Counted from the stretch's first letter, positions 45,123 to 58,246 are shown. The stretch is DNA of 59,298 nt from Gamarada debralockiae (GCA_002803225.1 NXFV01001230.1:1-59298), one strand, 5' to 3'. Numbers and translations are program-made. The notes: a model not told the origin generated them from the sequence alone.

Positions 45123-46361
45123 CTACTTCGTGACAATTGGCAAAGCTTGCCCAACCTTTGCAGCGGTAAGATCTGCAGCTTTTTGGAGTTGTTCCGCCCT
45201 GATCTTTCTCATGTAGCGGAAAAGGACGATGAAGAGCAATTCCATCCTGTCATAAATCAGTATCTACTCAAGTGAAACGGCATTCTGAGCTTACCTTTCT
45301 TTCGTCATCATAAGGAGGCCTTGGACCAGGAGACCCTTCGAGATTTGAGGGGCAATTCCCTTGAAGAGCCCCAAAATGCCCTCGTTCTCAATAATGAACT
45401 TCATAACTTCGATGAAGCTCTTGAATGGCTTCCCTTGACGGGATGGAGGTGGCTTTGATTGAAGGCCGACTTTAGCAACAATCAGTGGCTGGGTTGCAAT
45501 TGTGGCCAGGGACTTCGACATCGCTCCGAGTACTACGAAGAATCAGTAAAAGAGCACCTCACTTGGAACGAAACACATACAGAAGGCTTCCATGGGCCTG
45601 AGGTTCGCCTTGCCTGGAAAGATGATTTCCCGGAGTCTCTGGTATGCACCATATGTAATGGCTGGGTTGACCACTAGCACCAAACTAGCCTTGAGACCTC
45701 TCCAAAGACCACTATATCCGTCTTCACTGTCGATCACCTCCCGGGCGGTATCAAACATTCCCTTCTTCTCTCCCTTTCCTTGGGTTTGCTGTCTTGTCGT
45801 AATGACAGCAACTGGAATCGTAAAGACTTGAGCAATAGCTCCAGAAACTGCTCCTAGAGACAACTCTGCAATGGTGCCTGGTGCGGTTGGCACCTTCTTC
45901 GACGAAATGTAGAGTGTCCGGACAACAGAGTACCAGTAAAAGTATGCAAAGTTGGTCGAGGCAACACCAATCAGCGCTCCATTTATACCAGAATAGAGTC
46001 CAAGGATGCCATCGTCCGCCACGATCTTCGAGATTGCATCCCATGTGGAGGTATAATGGTGTGCATCGACACTGGTAGGTGCAGAGTCGGTCGGCTTTCG
46101 TTTCACTTGAACTTGAAGACGGGTTTTAACTCTGGAAGGGACACAAAGATCAGCAATAGATCTAGTGATACGCAGGATTAAAAGGGGTAGGCTTCGATAG
46201 AGATATGCTCGCGCAATCTGTTGTTACTATTTTCGGGTAGGAGGATAAGCAACTCACATGTCTAAAGGGTACACAAGGGCATTGGCAATGACGGCTCCTG
46301 TTGCTCCTGCAACTGCCAAACCCCAGGGAGAAATGGGCGCCTCCTTTGATTGTCCAGCCAT
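45123..46361 (-). CDS. Peroxisomal adenine nucleotide carrier (PMP47/ANT1-type, SLC25 family)
   Basis: Exons 46361-46258, 46131-45581, 45532-45296 and 45247-45123 give 338 aa; introns are 126, 48 and 48 bp and all join in frame. Three mitochondrial-carrier repeats are visible. Each odd helix ends in a Px(D/E)xx(K/R)-like motif: YPLDIVKTRLQ, IPVAVITTRQQ and QPLIVAKVGLQ; the matching GLYSGINGALIG, GLWRGLKASLVL and GLFKGIAPQI segments follow. The ITTRQQ form and WRGLKASLVLVVNPAITY are typical of the PMP47/SLC25A17 branch, which exchanges ATP for AMP to power fatty-acid activation inside peroxisomes. The hydrophobic to basic C-terminal exon is also usual. A mitochondrial role cannot be excluded. 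Confidence 0.9.
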
Positions 46362-46857
46362 AGCGATAGAGACGTAGAAGTGATTTTCGAAATCCTGTTC
46401 GTAGGTTTAGGAACCTGAGTCGCAGCACAGCAGCCGAGGCTAAGGATGGAGGAGTGGCTTGATGAATGTCGCAGGAAGGTTTATGACATGGGGAAGAGAT
46501 GTCTGAGAACAATTGAAGGAAGTTCTAAAAGGAATGAACAATTTCAAGTGTCGGGAATTTAAGGGAAGGAAAATGCAGTGGTAGATATATTCTTTGATCC
46601 GCCAGGATTGTTTTCCCATGTGTCGCTGGATTGGCCCAGACGGGACCGTCATGAGCCTCGGTCACAGGCGCCGACCGAGAGCAGCCGGATCGTGCAACGA
46701 GTCTAACCAAATATCGACGTTGAGCCTTGTCAACCTCATTGCCCTGCTGCCGAGTCCGGATCACAGCCTTGTGGTACTCGATTGTTTATTCTGTGTCTTT
46801 TGATGCTCGTGCTACAAGAGCGTCCGCCTGTCTTTGAAAGAACCATCAGTGTTCAGC
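46362..46857. promoter_or_regulatory. Divergent promoter of the peroxisomal carrier and PalB genes
   Basis: About 500 bp between start codons on opposite strands. No gene or notable repeat. Confidence 0.4.
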
Positions 46858-49566
46858 ATGGAAGCTAAAGCTCTGGTGAGACTGTCGTTTCCGCGTCGAA
46901 GAAAATTGCTTACGAATGGTAGGCAGCTGAATCCAGTGTTAATAAATCACCTACCAAAGACGAGGCTTTAAAGAATGCTATTCTTGCTACAGAGTTGTAC
47001 ATGAAAGCAATTAAGCTCGCAAGCAGTGAGCAAGAAAGAACGAGACTTCGCAGTAAGTGCAAGCAATTACTCGTGAGGGCAGAAGAAATCAAGAAATCGG
47101 AAACGTGGGCTCCTAAAAAGACAAATGGGAGACTTTTGAAAGCCCCTTCGTCGGAAAGAGCTACCACCACAACCGAAAAGATCATCCTGCTAGAAGGGTC
47201 AAAATTGCATGGTTTTATCTTCCCTCCATGGGAGGCTGAGCCTGATGATTCCATTTTCAACGATGATGAACCATACACGTATGTCCCTGAGAATACCTTT
47301 GAGTTTTCACTTTTCACCTGCTCATATCAACAGCGATGCCACCGATCTAGAGCTTTCAGATGCTCAAAGAGAGATCTTTGCCGGATGGAGGAGACCTCAC
47401 GAAACCTTTGGCCGGCCTCCTGAAACACATCGTGAAGGCGTTGACTGCGTTGAGTTTTCGATGACAGCTATCAACGATATCGATTTGGTGCAGGACATCA
47501 CAACCGATTGTTCCGTCGTAGCCAGTCTCTGTGCAAGTACTGCTCGAGCCTTGAAAGGCCATGGAAAACTCCTTGCTTCTATGATTCATCCTTATGATAA
47601 AGCAAATCTCCGTCCGCGAGTCTCTAAGAATGGGAAATATATCTTTCGTCTACACTTCAATGGTTGCTTCCGGAAAGTAATCATTGATGATCGACTTCCA
47701 ACTTCAAATTCCTCGCGTCGTCTCCATGTGGTTGACCGAAACAATCCCCAATTACTTTGGCCAGCGTTGATCGAGAAGGCTTATTTAAAAGTCAGAGGAG
47801 GGTACGACTTTCCAGGTTCCAATTCGGGGACTGATCTGTGGGTGATGACTGGTTGGATACCGGAACAAGTATTTCTTCAAAGGTAATAGAACTCCTGAAC
47901 TAGTTGTAGGCCGACTATTCTAAACACCAACCTTAGTGATGATCTCCAACCCCAACATCTCTGGGGCAGAATCCTCAAATCATTTGGATTTGGAGATGTG
48001 ATGATAACGCTGGGAACAGGCAAACTAACCCACAGAGAAGAGAAAGAACTTGGACTAGCTGGTGAACATGACTATGCCGTCTTAGACATGAAAGAAGTCG
48101 GTTCACAGCGCCTCTTGCTGGTCAAGAATCCCTGGTGCGATGGCATGGTATGGAAAGGCTCCGTTCCCATGCCAGACGAAGGATCTTCGTCACAATCCTG
48201 GACCCAAGATCTCGCAGAAGCCCTTCCAACCAACTCCAAAACTGCACCCGGTACATTCTGGATGAGTTTCGAAGACGTAGTACAACACTTCGAATCTCTC
48301 TACCTAAACTGGAATCCTGGCCTCTTCCTCCACCGACAAGACCACCATTTCTCCTGGACCCTCCCCGCAATCAACACCCCCGGCTCATTCACCCACAACC
48401 CGCAGTATGCCGTCTCCTCGTCTACCAAAGAAACAGTCTGGGTGCTCCTAAGCCGACATTTCGCAACCGGCGAACAAGCCATCATCAAGTCTAAACCTAC
48501 GCCCCTAGCCGCTGCTTCCAGCGCACTAGGCTTCATCTCCATCTATATATTCGAAGCCGATGGCCGCCGCGTCTACCTCAGCGACGACGCCCTCCATCGC
48601 GGAGCCTTCGTCGACTCTCCCCAAATACTGGCAACGCTCGAAGTGAACCCCTCAACAGCATACACCATCGTCGTAGCCCAACACAGGCTGCCTCTCCCCA
48701 AATACTCATTCACCCTGTCTTTCTTCTCCCGCTCACCTCTCACCGTCAACCAAGCAGTCGACAGCCTCTCCCACTGCGCAACCCACACCGGAGCCTGGAC
48801 ATCCCGAACCGCAGGCGGAAACGCCAGTGCGCCTTCATACCCTTTGAACCCACAATTCAGCATCGCAGTCCCGTCTCAAACAGACATCACGCTCGTGCTG
48901 GAGACAGATAAAGAAGAGCTCGCCGTGCACGTAAAAATGGTCTGGGCGAACGGGGAACGCGTATCAGCCGTCACGTCCCGCGATATTTTAGGTGGATCAG
49001 GCGATTATCGACGAGGATGCGCACTCGCATCCCTACGTAATGTAATGGCGGGGAAGTATACGATTGTATGCTCTACCTTCGAAGCTGGCCAAACCGGAAA
49101 CTTCACTTTACGCGTAGGATCCATGGTGCCCTGTGCGGTCAAGCCAGTTCTTGCAGAAGGCGCTGGCCGGCTAAGCCAACGGCTACCGGTTCTAGTACTC
49201 CAAGACGGCGTAGATAGGATGCTCGCCCCTCTCACGCTTTCCCGACTGACGAAACTGAGGGTCGTGGCTAGATACGGACGAGTCTCGCAGATGGCGAGAT
49301 CGAGACCCCTGCTTAAGGTGTCGCTGGAAAGGGGACAGGGTCCTAATAAGAGCGTGCTGGATGTTAGTGGGAATGGGGAGTTTACTGATGCGCCGGCGGG
49401 GATTAGGACTGTAGATGTAGATTTGAGTCCGGGGATGGCGCAGTTGGGGGGTCTGTGGATTGTGGTTGAGAGGATGGGGGGACGGGTTGGTGTGGATGAT
49501 GTTGAGGTTGAGGTTTTGAGTGATAGTGGTGTTAGTGTTGGGCTTTGGGGGATTGGAGGAGGCTGA
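46858..49566 (+). CDS. palB: Calpain-like cysteine protease PalB/Rim13 of the ambient-pH pathway
   Basis: Exons 46858-46875, 46923-47278, 47334-47882 and 47937-49566 give 850 aa, the usual PalB length; introns are 47, 55 and 54 bp. Exon 1 encodes just MEAKAL. An N-terminal MIT-like helical domain (ILATELYMKAIKLASSEQER) would bind ESCRT-III. The calpain core has catalytic Cys184 in TTDCSVVASL, His in GEHDYAVLDM and Asn in VKNPWCDG. Two C-terminal beta-sandwich (calpain D3-like) domains follow. PalB cleaves the transcription factor PacC/Rim101 in response to alkaline pH on endosomal ESCRT platforms (established for the family). All catalytic residues are present and the gene appears intact. Confidence 0.95.
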
Positions 49567-50094
49567 TGTTTGGCTTGACATTAGATGGAAAGTTAAGATG
49601 AAGAGTATTTGATATGGGATATTGATAAAGACCAGACGAACAGCATGAAGCAGTATGAAATCAGCTCCATTCACTGTGCAAAACCAGCTTAGTATAGACA
49701 CGAATGAATCCACACAACAATATGTAGCGCTACGGCAACGACAGTGTGTTGACATGCAATACCGCAACTGGGACGCTCCAAGCCGCCCAAAGCTAATGAA
49801 AGCGCTTCCTCTGGTATCCCCCAATGCTCCAAATACTCCGTGTTGATCATCATCTCGTCGTTGCGCATCCCCATTGACACCTGCCACTTATAACGCCGTT
49901 GATATTCCAGTCGTTTCGCAAAGCTCATCCTAATGTTTCCTGCAAGGGCATCACTTCCTTTCGAAGTGGCTCGTTGTTCCCGTTCCAAAAATCTGCAAAG
50001 CTCGAAAATTTGTATCAAGTAGGCTGCTTAGTACCCTATTTCTCTTTGTGACTGTAATGCTGAATACGGTCTCCTGGAACAGCGTAAATATTCG
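49567..50094. other. Convergent intergenic region
   Basis: 3' flanks of palB (+) and the C2H2 gene (-). A minus-strand frame at 49689-50018 has no domain and is likely UTR. Confidence 0.4.
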
Positions 50095-51662
50095 TCATGC
50101 TGTCCCCCCCCTGCGGCGTCTTCCTCTACTCGGTCCCTCTGGTCTTTGTGACAGCACTTCTCTCAGTTGAGCGTCGTCCTTGTCCTTATCTACGTGATGA
50201 ACTCTGACATGCCTAATTCATACATTAGAGAGAAAACTATATCAAGTCATTGATGATCTTACCGTTGAAGATTGTCAGGTCGAGGATACTTGTGCTCTCT
50301 GTCGGGACAGAAAGGACAGACGTAACCCGGTGAATCATGAACAAGACCATGTCTGATCATCTCATTCTTCCTCTTGAATCCCTTCCCGCCTTCACTGCGT
50401 GGGCATCCTTTTACACTGCAGTAGTGTGGCCGATTCGACGAGTGAACGTTGGCGTGAGAATTTAGGAGATACTACGTCTATGTCAGAACCTGAAACTCTG
50501 CAGAAGATAAGCAGCATCAGCTTACCTGTGTTTGAAAGGGTTGTGCAGTACAACCAGGATACGTGCACTGGAACCCACCAATCTGCGGGTTCGTGATACC
50601 ATCAATACTCATCCGGTCAATCGGCATCGCAGGCGTTGACTGATCCGTACTTGGTGTCTCAATACTAGTGCTAGGAGTGCTATATTCCGCACTTGAATAC
50701 TGGCCCCCTTCCGTCTGTGATGGCCGTCGAATACTATTTTGATTATAAAGATAGGGAGGGGCGCCTCGACCAGGTGAGGGAAGTTGGGGGCGGAATGAAT
50801 CATGGGGTGATTTTGGAGGCGAGCCTTGGCTTGGGAACGCCGAAAATCGAGGGGGACCTGGTCGGCCTGGGGGAGATTGGGAGAAGGCTGAATCACCTGT
50901 CGCGGCAGCTTCAGCAAGATGGTTGATATCTCCAAGCTGGTCGGATATCGAGGGTAAGGTGATTGGAGCGTTTGCATGGCCATTGGAGAGGTTTGATTGA
51001 GGAGATTGTGGGAGAATCGGTGGGAGTTCGCCTTCAGCTGTCTTGATCTCGGTTTTGACTATCGTGTCCGGTGATGCTCGTTCGCGGGGTTCACCAATGT
51101 GTGTCGCAATTATTGAGGGTATCGTCGGCTTCACATCCTCCATAGGTTCCCCATCCGTCGCCGGATGCGCATTCGATTCGGGGGTATTGCTTTTGTTTAT
51201 AGGTGCTGCTTGCGCAGGTTGCGAGCTTTGTGCAGTCTGGCCCTCCATGCCCTTCAATGCGTTCTGAGCCAGAGTCGTCAAGTCTTCGTCTACTCCATTC
51301 TTCCCCACGTTGACATCCGTGCCTTTCACAGGCTCCTCTTCTTCCTCATTATCCGAAGCCAAGGGTTGCGCTCCCGCCTGTCGCGCAATCTCAGGTCGCT
51401 TTCCTCCATCCATGAATGAGACCAACACCGCATCGCCCTGAGAGGGGCGATTCTTGGGACGAGTAGAACCTTTGCGACCAGGGCTGCCGGGACTAGAATC
51501 AGGACTGACTTGTGGTAGAGGAGCGGCCGGTGGAGGACTCGGCGAAGGGGTGAGGTTGACTTTCATAGCTTTCAATAGCGGGCTGTCGCGCAATCCAACA
51601 TCGTCCGGGTCGTAAACGTCGGGGAGGGCAGCAGGTTGTGGTTGATTCTCGACTTCAGTCAT
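50095..51662 (-). CDS. C2H2 zinc-finger transcription factor
   Basis: Exons 51662-50526, 50471-50263 and 50212-50095 encode 487 aa. The first 360 residues are disordered, Pro/Ser-rich with an acidic patch (DNEEEEEP). Three C2H2-type fingers lie at the C-terminus: FQCTYPGCTAQPFQTQ joined by intron 1 to YLLNSHANVH; HYCSVKGCPRSEGGKGFKRK with EMIRHGLVH; and YVCPFCPDREHKYPRPDNLQ with HVRVHH. The basic tail SRGRRRRGG probably aids nuclear import. The finger block is a well conserved unit in filamentous ascomycetes, but I do not know a characterised orthologue by sequence alone. Both introns (54 and 50 bp) interrupt finger codons, which supports the model. Confidence 0.9.
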
Positions 51663-53587
51663 ACTTTATGTCAAATCGCCATCGGAAACGCAGAAATTGC
51701 TGTTGCACACAGGAATGGAGAAATGCGGATAATCACAGCATATCAGCCAGAGGTGACAAGGTAGAACAACTTGCATGGAGGGACTAGTGAGGTATGCGGC
51801 GGAAAGAGACGATAAGGAGGCTGGAAGTAGTTTATTTTTCGAATGAGGCGGTAATACGGGATACCGTAGGCGAAGGAAGTGAGAATATTGGGGTATGCGG
51901 TTGTTTTGATTGCGGGTTGTAGTCGTGTAGTCGTGTAGTCGTGTAGTCGTGTAGAGGTGGCAGTGGGCGCAGTTGTCGGTATGCACGAGAAAGGTATCCG
52001 CGGTATTTTGCGTATGTAAGACGTAAAAGGGCAGTGAGAGGAGGAAAAAAAGAAGGAAAACGAGAAGGGCCGCCGGGAAGAGACAACGACCATTCAGTGC
52101 CCTCCTTCGAATAAGGGCGCAAGAATTGGGTGGTTGCGTGTTCTTGGTGTGCCAGCGGCGACGAAGAAAGGTTCGCTGGTCTGCGTGGGGAAAGGTCGTT
52201 AGCTTCACAGCCTCAAAGCTCCTCTTTTTTGACCTCTCACTGCAGGGATAGCCGCAGCACAACCTTTGGTGTCAAGTTCTACGATGCCGCAGAGCACCAA
52301 CAGACGAATAATATTCCAAGTCTCCTCAATTCAATAAATACAGTACTGCAAATGCAGGTCATCAATAATGATCTTGTAATCCTTATCTTGAGTTTACAGG
52401 CATTCCAAACAGCCAAAGAGATGTTGCCTATCGGCCTGAGAGATCACACATGTCCGTGGCACTACGGAACTAGATTCTCGAATAGCGTTCTTGACTGGAC
52501 AAGGTCAGAATGAGGCACATGCACATTCGAAGGCATTGGATAGGAAGCCGTGGAGGGATATTAACAGTGCGAGAGTCGTCCACTCTTTGCGAAAAGGAAA
52601 AACTCTCTCGCGGGAAGGGAACCGGGAGGCAAAAACAAGAAAGTAAGCAGCACCCAGCCCTGCGCAGCACGGTAGAAGAGTCGCCCTCTCATCAGCTATC
52701 TTCTGCAGCATTACGGATTCAGCACGATTACCACCCTGTCGACCCAGTAAGAATTGAGGCTACCCTTCATGCGGCGTCGTTACCGTCATTGGGCGAAGTA
52801 TGAGCCTAAACGTTCTGAGCCGCATCATTTGGTGAATGGCCAGCGACGCGAGACACAAGGGACGCCTCTGAACAAATCAACCAGGTCAAGAGAGTAGCAC
52901 CTGAGGCTTTTTCTCGTATCGTCTGACCGACCTCCCTTTCGCACACGGCAGACCTCCCCAATCATTTTGCGGTTACTGGCTTTGGCAGGATTAGCGGTCA
53001 AGTGCCGACATGTGGTACGAAGAGATGAGAATGATGAGAGTAATTTCCAGAATGAGGTCTTCTAGAAGGCCCGTAGATGGTGTCGAGATGGCGGGGTTGC
53101 CCTCAGTCCGTCCGGTTAAAATTGACATGGAAGCCGCCCCAGGCTAGCAAAACCGTTGCCACACGTGATTGTTCTTTCCCGAACGGGGTTGATCGCCGAG
53201 ACGTTAGTGCGGCACAAAGGACGGTAATGTCGGCGACTTCCTGTTGTGGTTTGGCGCGACTTTAGGGAGGGCATGATTGCATGAGTGGTGGGATCCGAGG
53301 CATCATTTGCTCATTCCGCCCAGTGATTGTGATTGTCCATAGATTGCCCATTTTGAGGCATGTAAACGACTTTGTTTCAACGTCTCGAGTCAGTCAACGA
53401 CAAAAGGCAGAAGAAGCCTAAAGACACCTATGAGCTTCAGACCGTTCAGACTTCAGAGCGTGGAAGATTCTTGGGTCATTGGCTTGGACCGGAAACCAAA
53501 TGCTTCATTGTAGTTTATCTTGTGACCAGATCTCCTAGACGCCGCCCAACGCCAGAGAATGCACTATTCCTCTCCAATGCTCCAACC
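51663..53587. other. 1.9-kb intergenic region
   Basis: Upstream of the C2H2 gene and 3' of the transporter gene. It contains four copies of an 8-bp repeat GTAGTCGT at 51919-51950. Open frames at 52130-52513 and elsewhere lack any domain. A long leader for the C2H2 gene is likely. Confidence 0.4.
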
Positions 53588-54972
53588 TCAAACATGCTCT
53601 ATCGGTTCCTCAGGAAGGAGCTCCTCAACCTCTCTAACTATACAGCTCTTCAGTGGTGGTCTAACAAGACCATTGAAAAGGAAAGTCCCATAGACCAACA
53701 ACGCGAAACCTAAGACCTGTAGCCACTTGAATGTCTCCCATCCGAGGAAGAGTGATACGATCCAAATGAAAAGTGTTCGGCATGTGTCGATGGTCGATCT
53801 AGATGTTGCGCTCACAGTCCTCGTAACTGAGAGTCCGAAGAAGTTGAAGCCCCTGAGAAGATCAGCGAAAGAACCAAAGGACAAGGGGAAGGTAAACTTA
53901 CCCAATACTGATCATAATCAGAATACTTGACACCCCAATCGGCTTGTAGTGACTGATTTCCCTCCATCCCTCCACCAAATCGAAATACCCATATCGTCCA
54001 GCGTCAGTCCTTCCAATGGCAAGATGCAAGATGATCATACCCAGAACCGTGACCGAGAATCCAAACAGTCCTTCCCATCCAACGACCTTGAGCGGCTCCA
54101 GTGCATACTTGTGCAGGATATATTCCTCAAGCACAAACTGCGACGCCGTGAAAATCTGCGCACCTGCAATCAAGAACACCCCAATAATAGCCCTCAACGC
54201 TTCAGGTGTTCTCGCCTTTCGCGCGATAAGAGCCATAGCCTCCCTAATCATCAAAGCAGCAGACGGAGCAGCCTTATCATCCTTGTATATAGCCCCAGCC
54301 AACCCAACGATACCAACACCAAGCACAACCGTAACCAGAGCAAACCATTGAAAGAAATGTAATCTCCTCCTCAAGAAAAGAACACTGAACAGCCCCACGA
54401 ACAAGACCAGCGCTCCTCTCGTCATCTGATAGATCGAAGGAACCACAAAAAGTAAGCCAACATTCATCAGCGTCGTCCCGCAAATATCGCAGATTGCCGG
54501 CAGACTCAAGAGTAGGACTCTCCACCCAACCAAAGGAACCCTGCCCTCATCATTAACACTCATAGCCTTAACTGCCGGATTGATCGGCGTGGTCGATCGA
54601 ATACTATCCGCATCATTCTCATCCGCATCCGCAGTACCATTCTCATTTGTGTCTACAGCCGTGTATCCGTTTTCCTCCGGGTTCTTGTGGGAGGAGTAGC
54701 GTTTGTAGAGAGAGTAGCCGCCAACAAAGAGCCAGCAGCCCATTTCGCCGATGAACATTTGAGCTGTTTGGATGACGGGTTGTTCGAAGAGCTTGCGCTT
54801 TTTGGGATCAGGGTCTGAGCAGTCGCGCACGCAGATGTTGTCCTATGGCTGGTTAGCTGGCAAATCCCAGGATGGAAGGAAGACCGACTTGGTATTTGGT
54901 GAGGAGGGTGTTGCAGACGCCGGTCACCAGCATCATGGCGACCAGGAAAGGGATGAGGACTTTCGAGGACAT
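53588..54972 (-). CDS. SLC35F6-like drug/metabolite-type membrane transporter
   Basis: Exons 54972-54889, 54842-53902 and 53852-53588 give 429 aa with introns of 46 and 49 bp. The first exon ends LVTGVCNTLLTKYQ, the typical opening of SLC35F6-type proteins. About ten membrane segments are visible, including LLLSLPAICDICGTTLMNVG, RGALVLFVGLFSVLFLRRRL and the closing LGFALLVYGTFLFNGLV. A hydrophilic acidic loop lies after the second segment, and RSTIDTCRTLFIWIVSL near the end is the conserved last-but-one helix. Members sit in lysosomal, mitochondrial or vacuolar membranes; the substrate is not established. No defects seen. Confidence 0.88.
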
Positions 54973-55719
54973 GGTTGCGGAGAAAGCTGACCGATCTGGA
55001 AAAGATGGATGTCGCGGATGATTGTTCAGATCGTTTCAATGATTATCTCGATCGCATGGGATGTGGAATAAAGCACGCTCGACGTGCTATTGAGATAATA
55101 TCTTATCGCTGGTTTGTTGTGGTTCGAAGGGACTTCTTTGTTCATGTGAGGTCGTATCTTTTGAGGCACGAACAAGGTTACCGAAACAGGCGCCGATTTA
55201 GAAGCAAAGCGCGTGACGGACCCCACAGTTCACTTCTTAAGAGTCAACGTCAACGTATGCCTTTTACGAGGCTGGCAGATCATTCGGGCAGAGTGTCTAA
55301 ATAATCACAAGGTTAATACTGGACTAGTCAAAATCCAAGATACCCATCGCTCAATCCTATCTAAGTGGAATCCGCCTATTGAAGCCGGGTGACCTGAGCT
55401 CGTAATTATCAAAAATTTCCGTTCTCATTCGTTGAAATATGCAGAGAGATTGATACCTTGTATCACAATTAATGCGGTACTCTGTAATCCCACAACAAGT
55501 TACGCATCATTTTATTTAGGTAGTGACTATCTCCGCTTTCTGAATGGCCAGGTCCGGCTACTTTAGACAACGCCCTCTACATAGAACCATCCAAAATGTA
55601 CTGGAAGTAAAGAATCAATACACCGAATTCGAAGTGTATCCGGCTCCATCCAAACTCGCACGCCCGCTCCGAACCCTTCCTTTGAGGTGCAAATAGGTAT
55701 CATGAAAGAAACAACTCCC
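54973..55719. other. Intergenic region
   Basis: Promoter of the SLC35F6-like gene and 3' flank of the DUF2985 gene. No gene seen. Confidence 0.4.
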
Positions 55720-57360
55720 CTATCTGACAACCCGCCCAACGCCCTCCTCAGTAGCAGACCCTTCAATCTGGATCTCATCCTCATCCTTATGCTTCTTGTG
55801 AAAGAGTCCTCCATCATGGGCCTTCTTCTCTTTCTTCTCCTTCGGCTTCTCATCTTTGATATTATTCCAGTGGGTGATGCCCAACTCCTTGTCCCGTCTC
55901 AATCTCTCCTGATCGGCCTCGCTGACCGGCACACCCTCAATACTCTTGACATGCTTCCCTTCAACAAAGCTCATTATACCACCACAAGCAGCCACAATAC
56001 AGGCAAGTGCAACGAAGAGACCAGTGCTCCAGGATGGACGATTGTATCTGTTCATACCCCACATGAAACCTGCCAGGCAGGCTTGGAAGAACGTGTTCCA
56101 CACCATCGACCAGATAACAAAATCAAGCTTCCACATCTTAGTCGGTGGGGCGCGAATACCAGTTAACGGGGCATTTGGGATCTTGGTGATTGGGAAGGGA
56201 ATGCTGCTCTCGGGTACGTTGGCAACTTCTGCCTCGATATTTGCTGGGCCTAGGGTAACCGGTAGTTCTTGAGAACCTGCAAGTCTGAACCAGCCTCGAT
56301 TGATGCCTGCCAATCTGCGAAGACCCAACTCCTTTTTCTGCAGTCTGTATTGCATCAAGTAATAAAGATCTCTGAATCTCCAAGGAATAGTTCCAAAACC
56401 AGTGACGCAGAAAAGAGCGTTGAGGATCTGGGAATCGATCTCAATCCAGATTCGTCGAGGTGAGTTGATATCGCCGCAGGAAGGATGGCACATGGCAGGA
56501 GCTGCATTGCAAAGTAAAAGAAATAACATTCCACCCCACGCCACGACGTTGAGTCCATAAATTGTTACTACGAACCCAATTGGCGTAATAAAGAATTTCC
56601 AGAATGCTTTCAAGAATATGCTCGTTGCCTCGCCCCAGGAGTGTTTCGGTGGAAACTGATACCCATTGTCAAACGGCTCTGTTCGATATCGAGCCTCCGT
56701 TATTGCAACAACAGTATCTGGGCTGACGTTTGTGTCGGTGCTGCTTCGATCAGCGCTCTTCTTCGAGCCTAGTCGATCCATCTCAATCTCCTTCGCCTGG
56801 GCTTCGGGAACTCCTCTTGTTGTAGCTATGCCTGATGGTATGACACCCAGCTTTTGGTCTCCTTCTTCCACCGTTTCAGGGACACTATGGTGGCGGAATC
56901 CAGGGCCCTGAGCGACCTTGGGACTATTGCCAGCCGAGCCCCTTCGCGCGGTAGGAAAATCGTCACTGGTCTGCGAGCTACCCCTTCTTGACAAGCTCTG
57001 TCTTCTCTGTCGTTCAATCGCTTGTCCTTCGCCAGACCAGCCGTCACTAGTGAAACTTCCTCTCCTAACATCAGATATGGATGGTATATTTGACGCAATT
57101 TGGCCGGTGGCTATCCACATGCCAGTGGGTGGATTGGATTCGACAAAGCTCTTCGAAGCACTTCGAAGTCGACCTTGTAATGTAGAGGTATTCGAATGGC
57201 CCCGGCTCCGAGTAGGGTCTGTGGCGTTATCGGTGCTGGGTCGACGTGGTGTGATCGGGGATCCAGTCAACGAAGGGAATACTTCTGGAGCAGCCTCCTT
57301 TGCGGTAGGAGTGACATTTTTGTTCGAGCTGCTCGTGGCAGGGGGAGTAGAGGGATCCAT
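55720..57360 (-). CDS. DUF2985 membrane protein (PLAC8-related)
   Basis: A single exon encodes 546 aa. The first ~230 residues are Ser/Thr/Arg-rich and disordered. The membrane core begins with TPIGFVVTIYGLNVVAWGGM and carries the DUF2985 hallmark CNAAPAMCHPSCGDINSPRR, then WIEIDSQILNALFCVTGFG and PWRFRDLYYLMQYRL. Two later membrane helices (FVIWSMVWNTFFQACLAGFM; STGLFVALACIVAACGGIM) precede a Lys/Glu-rich cytosolic tail. The Cys-rich segment resembles PLAC8 proteins; function is unknown. The start at 57360 is the first in-frame ATG (MDPSTPPATS). Intact and well conserved in the core. Confidence 0.88.
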   Translation of the reverse strand: MDPSTPPATSSSNKNVTPTAKEAAPEVFPSLTGSPITPRRPSTDNATDPTRSRGHSNTSTLQGRLRSASKSFVESNPPTGMWIATGQIASNIPSISDVRRGSFTSDGWSGEGQAIERQRRQSLSRRGSSQTSDDFPTARRGSAGNSPKVAQGPGFRHHSVPETVEEGDQKLGVIPSGIATTRGVPEAQAKEIEMDRLGSKKSADRSSTDTNVSPDTVVAITEARYRTEPFDNGYQFPPKHSWGEATSIFLKAFWKFFITPIGFVVTIYGLNVVAWGGMLFLLLCNAAPAMCHPSCGDINSPRRIWIEIDSQILNALFCVTGFGTIPWRFRDLYYLMQYRLQKKELGLRRLAGINRGWFRLAGSQELPVTLGPANIEAEVANVPESSIPFPITKIPNAPLTGIRAPPTKMWKLDFVIWSMVWNTFFQACLAGFMWGMNRYNRPSWSTGLFVALACIVAACGGIMSFVEGKHVKSIEGVPVSEADQERLRRDKELGITHWNNIKDEKPKEKKEKKAHDGGLFHKKHKDEDEIQIEGSATEEGVGRVVR

Positions 57361-58246
57361 GATTCGTTGAGGAAGGGGCGCGATTGCGCTTTCTTCGAGT
57401 GAATTCGAAATGAGGGTAATAAACTAGGTTTAACTGGTCCTGTTTTCGATACTCGACCAGGAATGCTTCAATGCAATTGCATTGTTGACGTCAATATTAA
57501 AGAAGGCCGACGCAGACTCGATAGATGGCAATTATGAGGTCAAAATATGAATCGAGGATTCTTTGTTTACTTAATAGACAAGTTGGGGAAAGGGAGGCAA
57601 AGAAAGATATCTGGTCCTCCTCTTCTCCGCAGAGCACTTTACGCTACTGCATCTACGGCACGCGAAATTGAACCAACGCAAATCTAAAATACAGGGGTCG
57701 CAGCAGCGCATGGGAAAGTTTGTTGGACTGGCGCCTCACGCTGGTTTTACTTCGGTGACCATCACCCATGTCCTGCGAAATCTGTAGCCATCTCGAGACA
57801 CAATATACGAGAGCTTTCCTGAACTGCACTCGGCATTTCGGAAGGCATCATACTGTAATAGAATAAGTTCCTACTGCTTTGCTCAAATCTGTCTGTAAGA
57901 ACTGTATTTTCTACTTTAAAGGTAGGCCTATTAGAACTTCGGATAGGTCTCGCATACGGGAAAGTATTCGTATTCGGAACTTTAGGTTCGCAAAAGTTGC
58001 ATAGTACCACCCGTTGAAAGGTATCTGTTATTCTCTTCTCAATACCTTAATAAAGCCTGTACTTCGTAGATTGGAAGCACTGCCTTCAGCTGACGTTGCT
58101 GGTTGTCGATTCAAATTCCAACAGAGCGAGCTTCATCTAAAGCAGCAACCCAATCAAGCTTAGTCATCCATGTGCAGCTCAGTCGCGTCAGAAGGTTGGC
58201 GACAAAAATCCAATAAAGGTAAAAAGAAAACACAATCCCATCCAAC
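57361..58246. promoter_or_regulatory. Divergent promoter of the DUF2985 and SEN15 genes
   Basis: About 890 bp with no gene. No distinctive motif beyond AT-rich patches. Confidence 0.4.

Noticed and set aside
52130..52513. 127-codon plus-strand frame upstream of the C2H2 gene
   Set aside because: No domain and overlaps the probable leader of the opposite-strand gene.
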